Source of the DNA: an uncultured Eubacteriales bacterium
GTDB lineage: Bacteria; Bacillota; Clostridia; Oscillospirales; Oscillospiraceae
Direction of reading: 5' to 3'
Assembly: GCA_900549645.1 (NCBI GenBank)
Contig: URPD01000050.1
Coordinates: 1 to 14,101 of the forward strand
DNA length: 14,101 nt
Shown here: one piece after another, positions 6,814-13,052 of the stretch
How the letters are laid out: the number at the start of each line of letters is the position of its first letter
Position numbering within the stretch: the first letter of the stretch is position 1
Translations under genes and position numbers: made by a program
Notes under the pieces: generated by a model
What the model was told of the DNA's origin: nothing
What the model saw: the letters and a program-made list of their open reading frames with translations, nothing else
Database searches by the model: none

Positions 6814-7619
6814 TTGCTTTTGCCGAGCAGTGAGAACACCCCGAAGCATATCAGGTCGGCGATGACGACGCTTGCGCCGGTCGGAGTCTCCCAGAAATAC
6901 GAGGCCAGAACGCCGAGAATGAAGCACACAACGGATATTGCCGCCGAGCACAGCACGACCGCGCGGAAGCTTCTGCACACGCGCATCGCGGACAGGGCGG
7001 GGAAGATTATCAGGCTGGATATGAGCAGTGCGCCCATCATGCGCATTCCTAGCACGACAGTGACCGCGGTCAGCACCGCGATGAGCGTGTTGTATTCGTC
7101 CGTCCGCACACCGGTGGCGCGGCTGAAGGTTTCGTCAAAGGTGACGGCGAAGATGCGCGGGTACAGCAGCGTAAAGGCCAGCAGCACAGCGATGGAAAGT
7201 ATCACGCTCAGCACCGCGTCGCCGCGGCTGAGGGACAGCACGCTGCCGAACATGTAGCTCGACACCTCGGTGTTCATGCCGGTAGTGACGGAGATGACAA
7301 CGACGCCGATGGCCAACGCACTGCTGGATATCATGGCTATGGCCGCGTCGCCCTTTATCTTCGAGTTTTGACTCAGCCGCAGGAGCAGCACTGCCGCGAG
7401 AACGACGACCGGCACCGCAACGGCAAGCGGAGCAAGCCCCAGCGCCGACGCGATTGCGAGCGCGCCGAAGCCGACGTGGCTAAGTCCGTCGCCGATCATC
7501 GAATAGCGCTTGAGCACCAGCGACACACCGAGCAGCGCCGCGCAGAGACTCACGAGCACGCCGACGATGAGCGCGCGCTGCATGAAGTGGTAGGACAGCA
7601 TATTTATTATCTCGCTCAT
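6810..7619 (-). CDS. znuB: Zinc/manganese-type ABC transporter permease (ZnuB/AdcB family)
   Basis: This 269-residue integral membrane protein is the permease of a cluster 9 (ZnuB/TroC/AdcB) metal importer, forming the channel with the ATPase encoded just upstream. It has about eight hydrophobic segments and family-typical stretches such as GDGLSHVGFGALA (43-55), YNTLIAVLTAVTVVLGMRMMG (about 175-195) and a following LLISSLIIFPALSAMRV. Its ATG overlaps the ATPase stop by four bases (ATGA, 7616-7619), so the two are translationally coupled. Its stop codon lies within the CIRCE element of hsp20, with no room for a terminator, so zinc-operon transcripts probably run into hsp20. Zinc rather than manganese is suggested by the histidine-rich binding protein. 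Confidence 0.92.
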   Translation of the reverse strand: MSEIINMLSYHFMQRALIVGVLVSLCAALLGVSLVLKRYSMIGDGLSHVGFGALAIASALGLAPLAVAVPVVVLAAVLLLRLSQNSKIKGDAAIAMISSSALAIGVVVISVTTGMNTEVSSYMFGSVLSLSRGDAVLSVILSIAVLLAFTLLYPRIFAVTFDETFSRATGVRTDEYNTLIAVLTAVTVVLGMRMMGALLISSLIIFPALSAMRVCRSFRAVVLCSAAISVVCFILGVLASYFWETPTGASVVIADLICFGVFSLLGKSN

Positions 7620-8323
7620 ACGCGGTTACCTCCCAGAAAGCGCCGCGCGAGGTCGCTCTCCTTGTATTCGGCGGCAGTGCCGAAGAAGAGCTGGCGGTGG
7701 CCGAGATGGAGAATGTGCGTGGCGTAGCGCACGGCCTCGTGAATGTCGTGCGAGACCATGATGACGGAGATGCCGTCGCAGAGGTTCACAAGCTTGATGA
7801 GGTTGTACATCTCGCCTGCGGCGATGGGGTCAAGCCCCGTCACCGGCTCGTCGAGCAGCAGGAGCTTTTTCGTGGCGCACAGCGCGCGGGCGAGCAGAAC
7901 TCGCTGCTGCTGACCGCCGGACAGCGCGTGATAGCTCGTGTCGGCAAGCTCGTCGATGCCCATGCGCTCCATGTTCATCTGCGCGCGCTCGCGGTCGGCC
8001 TTACTGTAAAACAGCCGCCCGCCGAGGGAATTAAGGCAGCCGGACAGCACAACCTCGCGCACACTCGCGGGGAAATCGCGCTGAACCTGCGTCTGCTGCG
8101 GCAGATAGCCGATCTCCGTTTCGCGCAGACCGTCGCCGAGGATAAGCTCGCCCGACGCGGGGGCTTTAAGACCGAGAAGTCCTTTTATAAGCGTGGATTT
8201 GCCGGAGCCGTTCTCTCCGACGATGCAAAGATAATCCCCGGCGCTCAGGGAAAAATTCACGCCCTCAAGGACCGTCTTGCCGTCATAGGCAAAGCTCATG
8301 CCCCTGCATGTAAGTATGGCCAT
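7616..8323 (-). CDS. znuC: Zinc/manganese-type ABC transporter ATP-binding protein (ZnuC/AdcC family)
   Basis: This 235-residue cytoplasmic ATPase powers metal import. All nucleotide-binding motifs are intact: Walker A GENGSGKST (36-44), Q-loop PQQ (75-77), signature LSGGQ (134-138), Walker B LLLLDEP (154-160) and H-loop H192 in MVSHDIHEA. The FAYDGKTVLEGVNFSL opening is typical of the family. Its ATG overlaps the stop of the binding-protein gene by one base (TGATG at 8325-8321) and its own stop overlaps the permease start, so the three genes form one tightly coupled operon. Confidence 0.94.
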   Translation of the reverse strand: MAILTCRGMSFAYDGKTVLEGVNFSLSAGDYLCIVGENGSGKSTLIKGLLGLKAPASGELILGDGLRETEIGYLPQQTQVQRDFPASVREVVLSGCLNSLGGRLFYSKADRERAQMNMERMGIDELADTSYHALSGGQQQRVLLARALCATKKLLLLDEPVTGLDPIAAGEMYNLIKLVNLCDGISVIMVSHDIHEAVRYATHILHLGHRQLFFGTAAEYKESDLARRFLGGNRV

Positions 8324-9270
8324 CAGCCAAGCGCCTCCTTTACCGTTTCAAGATTTGCGCGCATAAGCTCAAGATATGTCACGCCGCCGCGCAGCTGCTC
8401 GGCAGTGACGTTATGGCAGGAGTTGAACAGCAGCTTTTCACAGCCGGTGTCCTCGCAGACGATGTCCGCCATCTTCTGGTTTGAAAATTCGATGTACAGC
8501 ACCGCGGGCGCCTGCTCCTCGCGGACGCGGTCAATAAGAAATGCGACCGTGCGCGCCGAAGGTTCGGCGTCATCCGCGCAGCCGGGGAAGGCGGCAAAAT
8601 AGTCAAGCCCGTATTCCTCAACAAAGTAGCGCACGGGGAAGCGGTCGGCGAATATCAGCGTGTGCCGCTTCGTGCTCGCAATGACGCCGCGGAAATCCGC
8701 ATCCAGCTCCTGAAGCTCCGCGCAGTAATCGACGCAGCGCGCAGTGTAATCGGATGCGTGAGCGGGATCGGCATCGCAGAGCGCGGCGGAAATCGCGCGG
8801 CATATCAGCTGCGCGTTGACGGGGGAGGTCCAGACGTGCTCGTCGTACTCCTCGTCCTCGTGCTCGTCGTGGTCATGGTGCTCATGCACCTGCATCCCGT
8901 CCTTGACCTCCTCGGTCAGCGCGTCAACGCAGTCGAGCATCACAACGGTGGGTATCTCCTTGCCCATGTCGCCCAAAATCTCGTCAAGCCACGCTTCGGA
9001 TTCGCCGCCGTTGCAGACGAGCAGATCGCAGTTCTGGATGCGGATGATGTCCTGCGGCGTCGGCTCATAGCTGTGCGCTTCGGAGCCGGGCGGGATGAGC
9101 AGGGTCACGTTCCCGTCGTCCCCTGCGATCTGGCGGGCAAAGTCGTAGGCCGGGAACACCGTGGCCACGATGCTGAGCCCGTCCGTCTCCGGTGCCTGCG
9201 CCTGCTGCCCGCAGGCGCACAGCGCGAGGCACAGGGGACATATTAAAATAAGAGCGAAAATTTTTTTCAT
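8323..9270 (-). CDS. znuA: Zinc-type ABC transporter substrate-binding lipoprotein (ZnuA/AdcA family)
   Basis: This cluster 9 solute-binding protein captures metal outside the membrane and passes it to the permease. It has a lipoprotein signal peptide with lipobox L17-C18-A19-C20 and a mature domain opening with IVATVFPAYDFARQIAG. Visible ligand candidates are H66 (GSEAHSYEP) and H145 (DEHVWTSP). The acidic, histidine-rich loop HEHHDHDEHEDEEYDEH (129-145) is typical of zinc binders. The third canonical histidine (HDAxGYF in ZnuA) appears replaced, since the region reads FADRFPVRYF (207-216); this matches a divergent Firmicute subgroup with a GCADDAEPS and NSCHNVT signature. The ATG follows GGAGGAACGC. 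Only about 55 GC-rich bases separate it from the upstream hairpin and no clear promoter or Zur box is visible. Confidence 0.92.
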   Translation of the reverse strand: MKKIFALILICPLCLALCACGQQAQAPETDGLSIVATVFPAYDFARQIAGDDGNVTLLIPPGSEAHSYEPTPQDIIRIQNCDLLVCNGGESEAWLDEILGDMGKEIPTVVMLDCVDALTEEVKDGMQVHEHHDHDEHEDEEYDEHVWTSPVNAQLICRAISAALCDADPAHASDYTARCVDYCAELQELDADFRGVIASTKRHTLIFADRFPVRYFVEEYGLDYFAAFPGCADDAEPSARTVAFLIDRVREEQAPAVLYIEFSNQKMADIVCEDTGCEKLLFNSCHNVTAEQLRGGVTYLELMRANLETVKEALG

Positions 9271-9324
9271 GCGTTCCTCCGGACAAGTGCTATGCGCGCG
9301 GCCAAGACCGGCGCAGGCTTACGC

Positions 9325-9360
9325 AAACGATCCCGCACAGGTTTTCGTGCGGGATCGTTT
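9325..9360. terminator. Hairpin between the flavin-barrel gene and znuA
   Basis: A perfect 14-base stem (AAACGATCCCGCAC with its complement, 9325-9338 and 9347-9360) has an 8-base loop. On the minus strand, after the split-barrel gene, only three T follow; on the plus strand five T do. As there is no plus-strand gene to stop, it probably ends the minus-strand gene, possibly leakily. Confidence 0.65.
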
Positions 9361-9366
9361 TTGGCA

Positions 9367-9759
9367 TCAGCAATGATATACCACGGGCGGCTCCGTGAAG
9401 GAGTACAGCGTCGCGGTGACGTTGCGGAGGTACCAGACCTCGGTGTTGCCGTCGTCCGGCGAGTAAATCGCTTTCAGATTCGGGTACGCTTCCAGCATAC
9501 TCACGCGCGCCTCGCGGTCGTCGTCCTCGGCGGCGGTCGCCTCCACGCGCATCCACTTGCCGCCCTTTATCGCGCATATCTCAAGCTTCGGACTCTTGTG
9601 CAGCTGGCGCGATACGGACTTGGCCTTGCCGGTCAGAATGTAGAGTCGGCCGTTATATATGTTCACGGTTCCGAACGGACGCACACGCGGCTGCCCGTCG
9701 TCGCAGGTGGCGAGGAAATAGTCGCCGCAGGCATTCAGAAACTCATATATTTCTTCCAT
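9367..9759 (-). CDS. Pyridoxamine 5'-phosphate oxidase-like FMN-binding split-barrel protein
   Basis: This small protein (130 residues) belongs to the flavin-binding split-barrel superfamily. Members include true pyridoxamine oxidases, NimA-type reductases and many uncharacterised flavoproteins; it is too short and too divergent to be called PdxH. Family features are FLATCDDGQPRVRPFG (15-30), YILTGKAKSVSRQLHKSP (40-57) and WMRVEA (69-74). I choose the ATG at 9759 because AAAGG lies nine bases upstream and the fold starts at EEIYEFL; the 36-codon extension upstream is AT-rich leader sequence and contains the promoter. It is divergent to mntP and lies 96 bases upstream of znuA on the same strand. 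Its substrate is unknown. Confidence 0.88.
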   Translation of the reverse strand: MEEIYEFLNACGDYFLATCDDGQPRVRPFGTVNIYNGRLYILTGKAKSVSRQLHKSPKLEICAIKGGKWMRVEATAAEDDDREARVSMLEAYPNLKAIYSPDDGNTEVWYLRNVTATLYSFTEPPVVYHC

Positions 9760-9809
9760 ATCATTAAACCTTTCATGCAATAATATAAATCTGCCCAAGT
9801 TTATATAAT

Positions 9810-9838
9810 ATATTAACCTTTGTCCGGCAGAATTACAA
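9810..9838 (-). promoter_or_regulatory. Promoter of the split-barrel gene
   Basis: Minus-strand TTGTAA (9833-9838) and TAATAT (9810-9815) are 17 bases apart. The predicted start gives a leader of about 45 bases. If the hairpin at 9325-9360 is leaky, this may also be the source of zinc-operon transcription. Confidence 0.55.
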
Positions 9839-9848
9839 GCTGTTTTTA

Positions 9849-9877
9849 TTGACTTTTTTGTAAACACACGATATGAT
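9849..9877 (+). promoter_or_regulatory. Promoter of mntP
   Basis: TTGACT (9849-9854) and TATGAT (9872-9877) are separated by exactly 17 bases, giving a strong sigma-A-type promoter about 30 bases upstream of the mntP start. The leader is too short to hold the yybP-ykoY manganese riboswitch often found before mntP genes. Confidence 0.8.
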
Positions 9878-9897
9878 GATAAAACTTATCACGATAA
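9877..9897 (+). promoter_or_regulatory. Overlapping GATAA palindromes, possible operator of mntP
   Basis: TGATAA-AAC-TTATCA (9877-9891) is a perfect 6-3-6 inverted repeat directly after the -10, and TTATC-AC-GATAA (9886-9897) overlaps it, giving three alternating half-sites across the likely transcription start. The position suits a regulator binding site. No known consensus is matched with confidence, so the regulator is unnamed. Confidence 0.4.
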
Positions 9898-9913
9898 ACG
9901 AGGTCATGCCATA

Positions 9914-10477
9914 ATGAGTTTTATTGAACTGTTCCTCATTGCCGTTGGCCTTAGCATGGACGCCTTCGCCGTGTCCATATGCAAGGGTCTGAGCGTAAAA
10001 AAGCTCAGCCCTAAGCATGCGCTGCTGGTCGGCGTTTATTTCGGCGGCTTCCAGTTTCTCATGCCGGTCATCGGCTATCTGCTCGGCTTTAGGTTTGAGC
10101 ATCTCATCACTAACATCGACCATTGGATAGCGTTCGTTCTGCTGGCCTTTATCGGCGGCAACATGATAAAGGAGTCCTTCGGCAAGTCCGAGGAGCTTAA
10201 CGACGATTTCGGCTTCAAGACCATGTTCCTCATGGCGGTCGCGACAAGCATAGATGCGCTGGCCGTCGGCATAACCTTCGCTTTTCTGAACGTCAGCATT
10301 ATCCCCGCCGCAAGCCTGATCGGCGTTACGACCTTCATAATCTCTGCGATAGGCATATACATCGGCAATGTCTTCGGCGCGAAATATAAGTCAAAGGCGG
10401 AGCTTGCGGGCGGCATAATCCTCGTCCTCATCGGCGTGAAGATCCTGCTTGAGCACCTCGGCATAGTGAATTTCTGA
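9914..10477 (+). CDS. mntP: Manganese efflux pump MntP
   Basis: MntP (formerly YebN, DUF204) is a small inner-membrane exporter that protects cells from manganese excess. The 187-residue protein has six predicted membrane helices in two homologous halves, each with the signature aspartate: SMDAFAVS (D16) and SIDALAVG (D114). Length is typical. The ATG follows GAGGT (9900-9904) at nine bases. The gene is monocistronic with a strong promoter and a palindrome cluster at the start site. Its neighbourhood, with a zinc-type importer on the other strand some 650 bases away, makes this a small metal-homeostasis zone, though shared regulation is not shown. Confidence 0.95.
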   Translation: MSFIELFLIAVGLSMDAFAVSICKGLSVKKLSPKHALLVGVYFGGFQFLMPVIGYLLGFRFEHLITNIDHWIAFVLLAFIGGNMIKESFGKSEELNDDFGFKTMFLMAVATSIDALAVGITFAFLNVSIIPAASLIGVTTFIISAIGIYIGNVFGAKYKSKAELAGGIILVLIGVKILLEHLGIVNF

Positions 10478-10591
10478 ATACGCGTAAGATCCTGCCGGAG
10501 AAAACCGGCAGGATCTTCAGTCTGTCAAAGAACATGTGCAGCAGGGCGCGGATAAGAGAGCAGCGGGGGAGCTTGAGGGGTAGCGCAGCGG

Positions 10592-10638
10592 CGGCGCGGT
10601 AGTGAATGACATGCCGGTGGCATGTCAGAGCCGCGCCG
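10592..10638. repeat. Two-level palindrome inside the hairpin-rich block
   Basis: Outer arms CGGCGCGG (10592-10599) and CCGCGCCG (10631-10638) surround an inner perfect 9-base stem TGACATGCC/GGCATGTCA (10607-10615, 10619-10627) with a three-base loop. The internal spacers are unpaired. Confidence 0.6.
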
Positions 10639-10688
10639 TGACCGAGCCGCAGCGAGAAAAGGCCCGCCTCAAATACAATAAACCGCCG

Positions 10689-10721
10689 TCCAAAAGTCTT
10701 GATACATCAACGACTTTTGGA
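10689..10721. repeat. Hairpin inside the hairpin-rich block
   Basis: TCCAAAAGTC (10689-10698) pairs with GACTTTTGGA (10712-10721), and TTGAT pairs with ATCAA inside it, leaving one bulged C and a two-base turn: 15 base pairs in 33 bases. Confidence 0.6.
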
Positions 10722-10728
10722 GCAAAGC

Positions 10729-10753
10729 AGCATTTTGATAATATCAAAATGCT
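10729..10753. repeat. Hairpin inside the hairpin-rich block
   Basis: AGCATTTTGAT (10729-10739) and ATCAAAATGCT (10743-10753) are perfectly complementary around a three-base loop. Confidence 0.6.
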
Positions 10754-10763
10754 CGGCGGATGA

Positions 10764-10804
10764 AGCTTGTCAAAAAAGTCCTCACAGGACTTTTTTGACA
10801 AGCT
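10764..10804. repeat. Perfect 19-base-pair hairpin inside the hairpin-rich block
   Basis: Arms 10764-10782 and 10786-10804 (AGCTTGTC, six A, GTCCT and its complement) are perfectly complementary around a three-base loop. The 3' arm contains six T followed by GACAAGCT, so in either direction it has an internal T-tract that could act as a terminator. Confidence 0.65.
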
Positions 10805-10805
10805 G

Positions 10806-10840
10806 AAGATCCTGCCGGAGAAAACCGGCAGGATTTTTTG
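10806..10840 (+). terminator. Intrinsic terminator, second copy of the direct repeat
   Basis: The stem GATCCTGCCGG/CCGGCAGGATT with a six-base loop is followed by a T-tract (10834-10839), the classic form. The first copy, nine bases after the mntP stop (10486-10517), has a longer 13-base stem but no T-tract. The second copy is thus the better terminator, and may be the original mntP terminator displaced by the intervening block. Confidence 0.65.
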
Positions 10841-10862
10841 CGCTAATTCTTAAAAATTCACC

Positions 10863-10919
10863 TTACAGTTACAAATTTTGCCGAAAAATATACAAAATTG
10901 ATACAAGTTCGTGTATAAT
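10863..10919 (+). promoter_or_regulatory. Promoter region of the two-component operon with in-phase TACAA repeats
   Basis: A perfect -10 TATAAT (10914-10919) lacks a good -35. Upstream, TTACAA (10869-10874), ATACAA (10890-10895) and ATACAA (10901-10906) are spaced by 21 and 11 bases, on one face of the helix, with a further TTACAG at 10863. Eleven-base direct repeats next to a poor -35 are typical of sites activated by OmpR/PhoB-family regulators, so the operon may be autoregulated. Confidence 0.5.
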
Positions 10920-10963
10920 TGAATAAGCTCTGAACACAGCGAACGCGACAGGGGAGTGAGAGC

Positions 10964-11617
10964 ATGATACGAATCCTCATCGTGGAGGACGAAAAGCCGA
11001 TATCCGAGCTTATGCGCCTGAGCCTTACAAAGGCCGGGTACAGCTGCCACTGCGTCTATGACGGCGCGCAGGCGGCGGACATACTTGAAAAGGAAATCTT
11101 CGATCTTGTGCTGCTCGACGTGATGCTGCCGAAATACAGCGGCTTCGAGCTGATGGAGTACATCCGCCCAAGCGGCACACCTGTTATATTCATCACCGCG
11201 CGCAATTCCGTGGACGACCGCGTGAAGGGGCTGCGCATGGGCGCGGAGGATTATATCGTCAAGCCCTTCGAGGTCATAGAGCTTCTGGCGCGGGTCGAGG
11301 TAGTGCTGCGCCGCTGCCAGAAAACCGGCGAGCATATCACCTGCGGCGACTTAGAGATAGACCTGCGCTCCATGCAGGTGCACCGAGGCGGCGAGGCCAT
11401 CGACCTTACCAAGACCGAGTGGGATCTGATGCTGCTCTTCGTGCGAAACCGCGGCGCGGCGCTCTACCGCGACACGATATATGAGCGCGTCTGGGGCGGA
11501 GAATACCCTGTCGGCAGCCGCGTGGTCGATCTGCACATCCAGCGCCTGCGCCGGAAGATCGGCTGGGAGGACAAGCTCCGCACTGTCAACCGCGTCGGCT
11601 ACCGGCTGGAGCCGTAG
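10964..11617 (+). CDS. OmpR/PhoB-family DNA-binding response regulator
   Basis: This 217-residue cytoplasmic transcription factor has an N-terminal receiver domain (1-115) with acidic pocket E8-D9, phospho-acceptor D52 (LLDVMLP), switch residue T78 (FITAR) and K100 (IVKPF), followed by a winged-helix domain (about 125-217) with LTKTEWDLMLLF, VWGGEYPVGSRVVDLHIQRLR and the terminal TVNRVGYRLEP. Every key residue is present. The ATG follows AGGGGAG. The partner kinase begins 31 bases downstream, with the third operon gene after it. Receiver domain and wing are typical; which signal it answers cannot be told. Confidence 0.95.
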   Translation: MIRILIVEDEKPISELMRLSLTKAGYSCHCVYDGAQAADILEKEIFDLVLLDVMLPKYSGFELMEYIRPSGTPVIFITARNSVDDRVKGLRMGAEDYIVKPFEVIELLARVEVVLRRCQKTGEHITCGDLEIDLRSMQVHRGGEAIDLTKTEWDLMLLFVRNRGAALYRDTIYERVWGGEYPVGSRVVDLHIQRLRRKIGWEDKLRTVNRVGYRLEP

Positions 11618-11648
11618 CGCTGAAAAATCTGCTTCATGGAGAGCGCCT

Positions 11649-13052
11649 GTGAAATTTCGCCTGAAAATCACGATATGCATGATATGGCTCCTGACGCTGG
11701 CCTTCGGAATCGGCGGGAGTATGCTCATTGCGCTCAATTTTTCAAATGCTTTTGAGCGGGAGAAGGCCACTGCGCTCTCCTCGCACCAGATGCTTTTGAG
11801 CGCGCTTCAGATCGTCGACGAGGCGGGCGCAGATCCGGAGCATAAGGAGCTTGCCTCCACGCTTGAACAGCTCAACGGGCAGGAGTGGACGGGCTTTGCG
11901 ATGCTGAGTCTGTGCGGGCCGGACGGCGAGATAATATATTTCTCCGGCGAGCGCAATATCAGCACCATCGTCCAGCTCGCGCCGGACGACGGGATGAGCC
12001 GCATGACCGTTATCCGCGGCGACGACGGCGGGAGATACATCCGCCTGACCTCGACCTTTAAATCCGGGCAGGACACGCTGGTTCTGGATCAGTGCAGCAG
12101 CGTCAGCGATGTGTACACCGCGCGCGTCGAGCAGCTGAGGATATACCGGCGGGTGTTCGCGGCGGTCGTCGTGCTGGGCGGCGGACTGAGCTGGCTGCTG
12201 GCGTATTGGCTTACCCTGCCGCTTACCGCGCTGTCGCGCGCGTCACGCCGCTTCGCCGCGGGAGACCTCGAATACCGCGAGGCCGTCCGTTCGACGGATG
12301 AGCTTGGCACACTGACGGCGGACTTCAACGTTATGGCCGATAAGCTTGCCGCGAACATCCATGAGCTTCAGGACGCCGCCGCGCGGCAGGAGAGCTTCAT
12401 GGGCAGCTTCGCGCACGAGATGAAAAACCCGATGACCTCAATAATCGGCTACGCGGAGCTTATCCGCTCCCAGATGCTCACTCCGGAGGAGGAGCAGGAC
12501 GCGGCGAACTATATATTTTCCGAGGGCAAGCGGCTGGAGAGCCTGTCGTTCAAGCTGCTGGATATTCTGGTGCTCAAGAAAAAGACTGCCGAGCTTCAGC
12601 CGTGCAGCCCGGCACAGCTCGTCGGCGGCACGGTGGAGCACCTGCGGCGCGTGTACGCGGAGAAGAACATCGTGCTGCAATGCCGATGCGAGGAAGGGAT
12701 GTGTATGCTGGAGCCGGATCTCGTGAAATCCCTGCTCGTGAATCTGCTCGATAATGCGCGCAAGGCCATGGACGGCGGCGGAAATATCTATGTCGTGTCC
12801 GAGATGCTGCCCGACGGCTGCCGCATCCGCGTGCTCGATACCGGGCGCGGCATCCCGCAGGAGGAGATCACGCACATCACCGAGGCGTTCTACCGCGTGG
12901 ACAAATCGCGCTCCCGCGCGCAGGGCGGCGTCGGGCTCGGCCTGTCGCTGTGCAGCGAGATAGTGCAGCTGCATAACGGCACGATGTCCTTTGCAAGCCG
13001 CGTCGGCAACGGCACCTGCGTCACGGTAGAGCTGAAAGGGGGAGCGGTGTGA
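11649..13052 (+). CDS. Membrane sensor histidine kinase, partner of the response regulator
   Basis: This 467-residue kinase senses a signal through an extracytoplasmic domain and phosphorylates the upstream regulator. The order is a first membrane helix (about 8-30), an extracytoplasmic sensor region (about 31-167) of no recognised family, a second helix (about 168-190), a HAMP linker, a HisKA dimerisation domain with phospho-acceptor H256 (FAHEMKNPMTS), and a catalytic domain with N-box NLLDNARKAM (near 363), G1 DTGRGIP (near 396), F-box FYRVDKSRS and G2 GVGLGLSL (near 430). I choose GTG 11649 because GGAGAG lies seven bases upstream and the first helix starts at once; the frame is open another 168 bases upstream but overlaps the regulator gene. 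The stop overlaps the start of the next gene by four bases. Confidence 0.93.
   Translation: MKFRLKITICMIWLLTLAFGIGGSMLIALNFSNAFEREKATALSSHQMLLSALQIVDEAGADPEHKELASTLEQLNGQEWTGFAMLSLCGPDGEIIYFSGERNISTIVQLAPDDGMSRMTVIRGDDGGRYIRLTSTFKSGQDTLVLDQCSSVSDVYTARVEQLRIYRRVFAAVVVLGGGLSWLLAYWLTLPLTALSRASRRFAAGDLEYREAVRSTDELGTLTADFNVMADKLAANIHELQDAAARQESFMGSFAHEMKNPMTSIIGYAELIRSQMLTPEEEQDAANYIFSEGKRLESLSFKLLDILVLKKKTAELQPCSPAQLVGGTVEHLRRVYAEKNIVLQCRCEEGMCMLEPDLVKSLLVNLLDNARKAMDGGGNIYVVSEMLPDGCRIRVLDTGRGIPQEEITHITEAFYRVDKSRSRAQGGVGLGLSLCSEIVQLHNGTMSFASRVGNGTCVTVELKGGAV

Larger units (their letters stand above)
10486..10834. repeat. Hairpin-rich block flanked by 29-base direct repeats and inverted ends
   Basis: The same 29-base hairpin sequence (AAGATCCTGCCGG, loop, CCGGCAGGAT) occurs at 10486-10514 and 10806-10834, exactly 320 bases apart. 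Just inside, 10505-10532 and 10791-10818 are inverted copies of each other at 25 of 28 positions. Between them lie four strong hairpins and no credible gene. This looks like a small non-coding mobile element or composite dispersed repeat that has landed at, or duplicated, the mntP terminator. It fills most of the 486-base gap between mntP and the response regulator gene. No transposase or known insertion-sequence end is recognised. Confidence 0.65.

Noticed and set aside
7697..8602. Plus-strand frame across znuC and znuA
   Set aside because: It covers parts of two well-supported genes on the opposite strand and has no motif of its own.
9760..9867. 36-codon N-terminal extension of the split-barrel protein
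   Set aside because: It is AT-rich, overlaps the promoter of the gene, and lies upstream of a suitable ribosome site and the domain start.
9868..9913. yybP-ykoY manganese riboswitch before mntP
   Set aside because: The promoter lies only about 30 bases before the start codon, leaving no room for the aptamer, and no aptamer-like stems are visible.
10486..10834. CRISPR array suggested by the 29-base direct repeat
   Set aside because: There are only two copies with a 291-base interval, each being a terminator-like hairpin; no spacer pattern and no cas gene.
11481..11648. N-terminal extension of the histidine kinase
   Set aside because: It overlaps the response regulator gene in another frame, is Ser/Ala-rich and unstructured, and the GTG at 11649 has a proper ribosome site.
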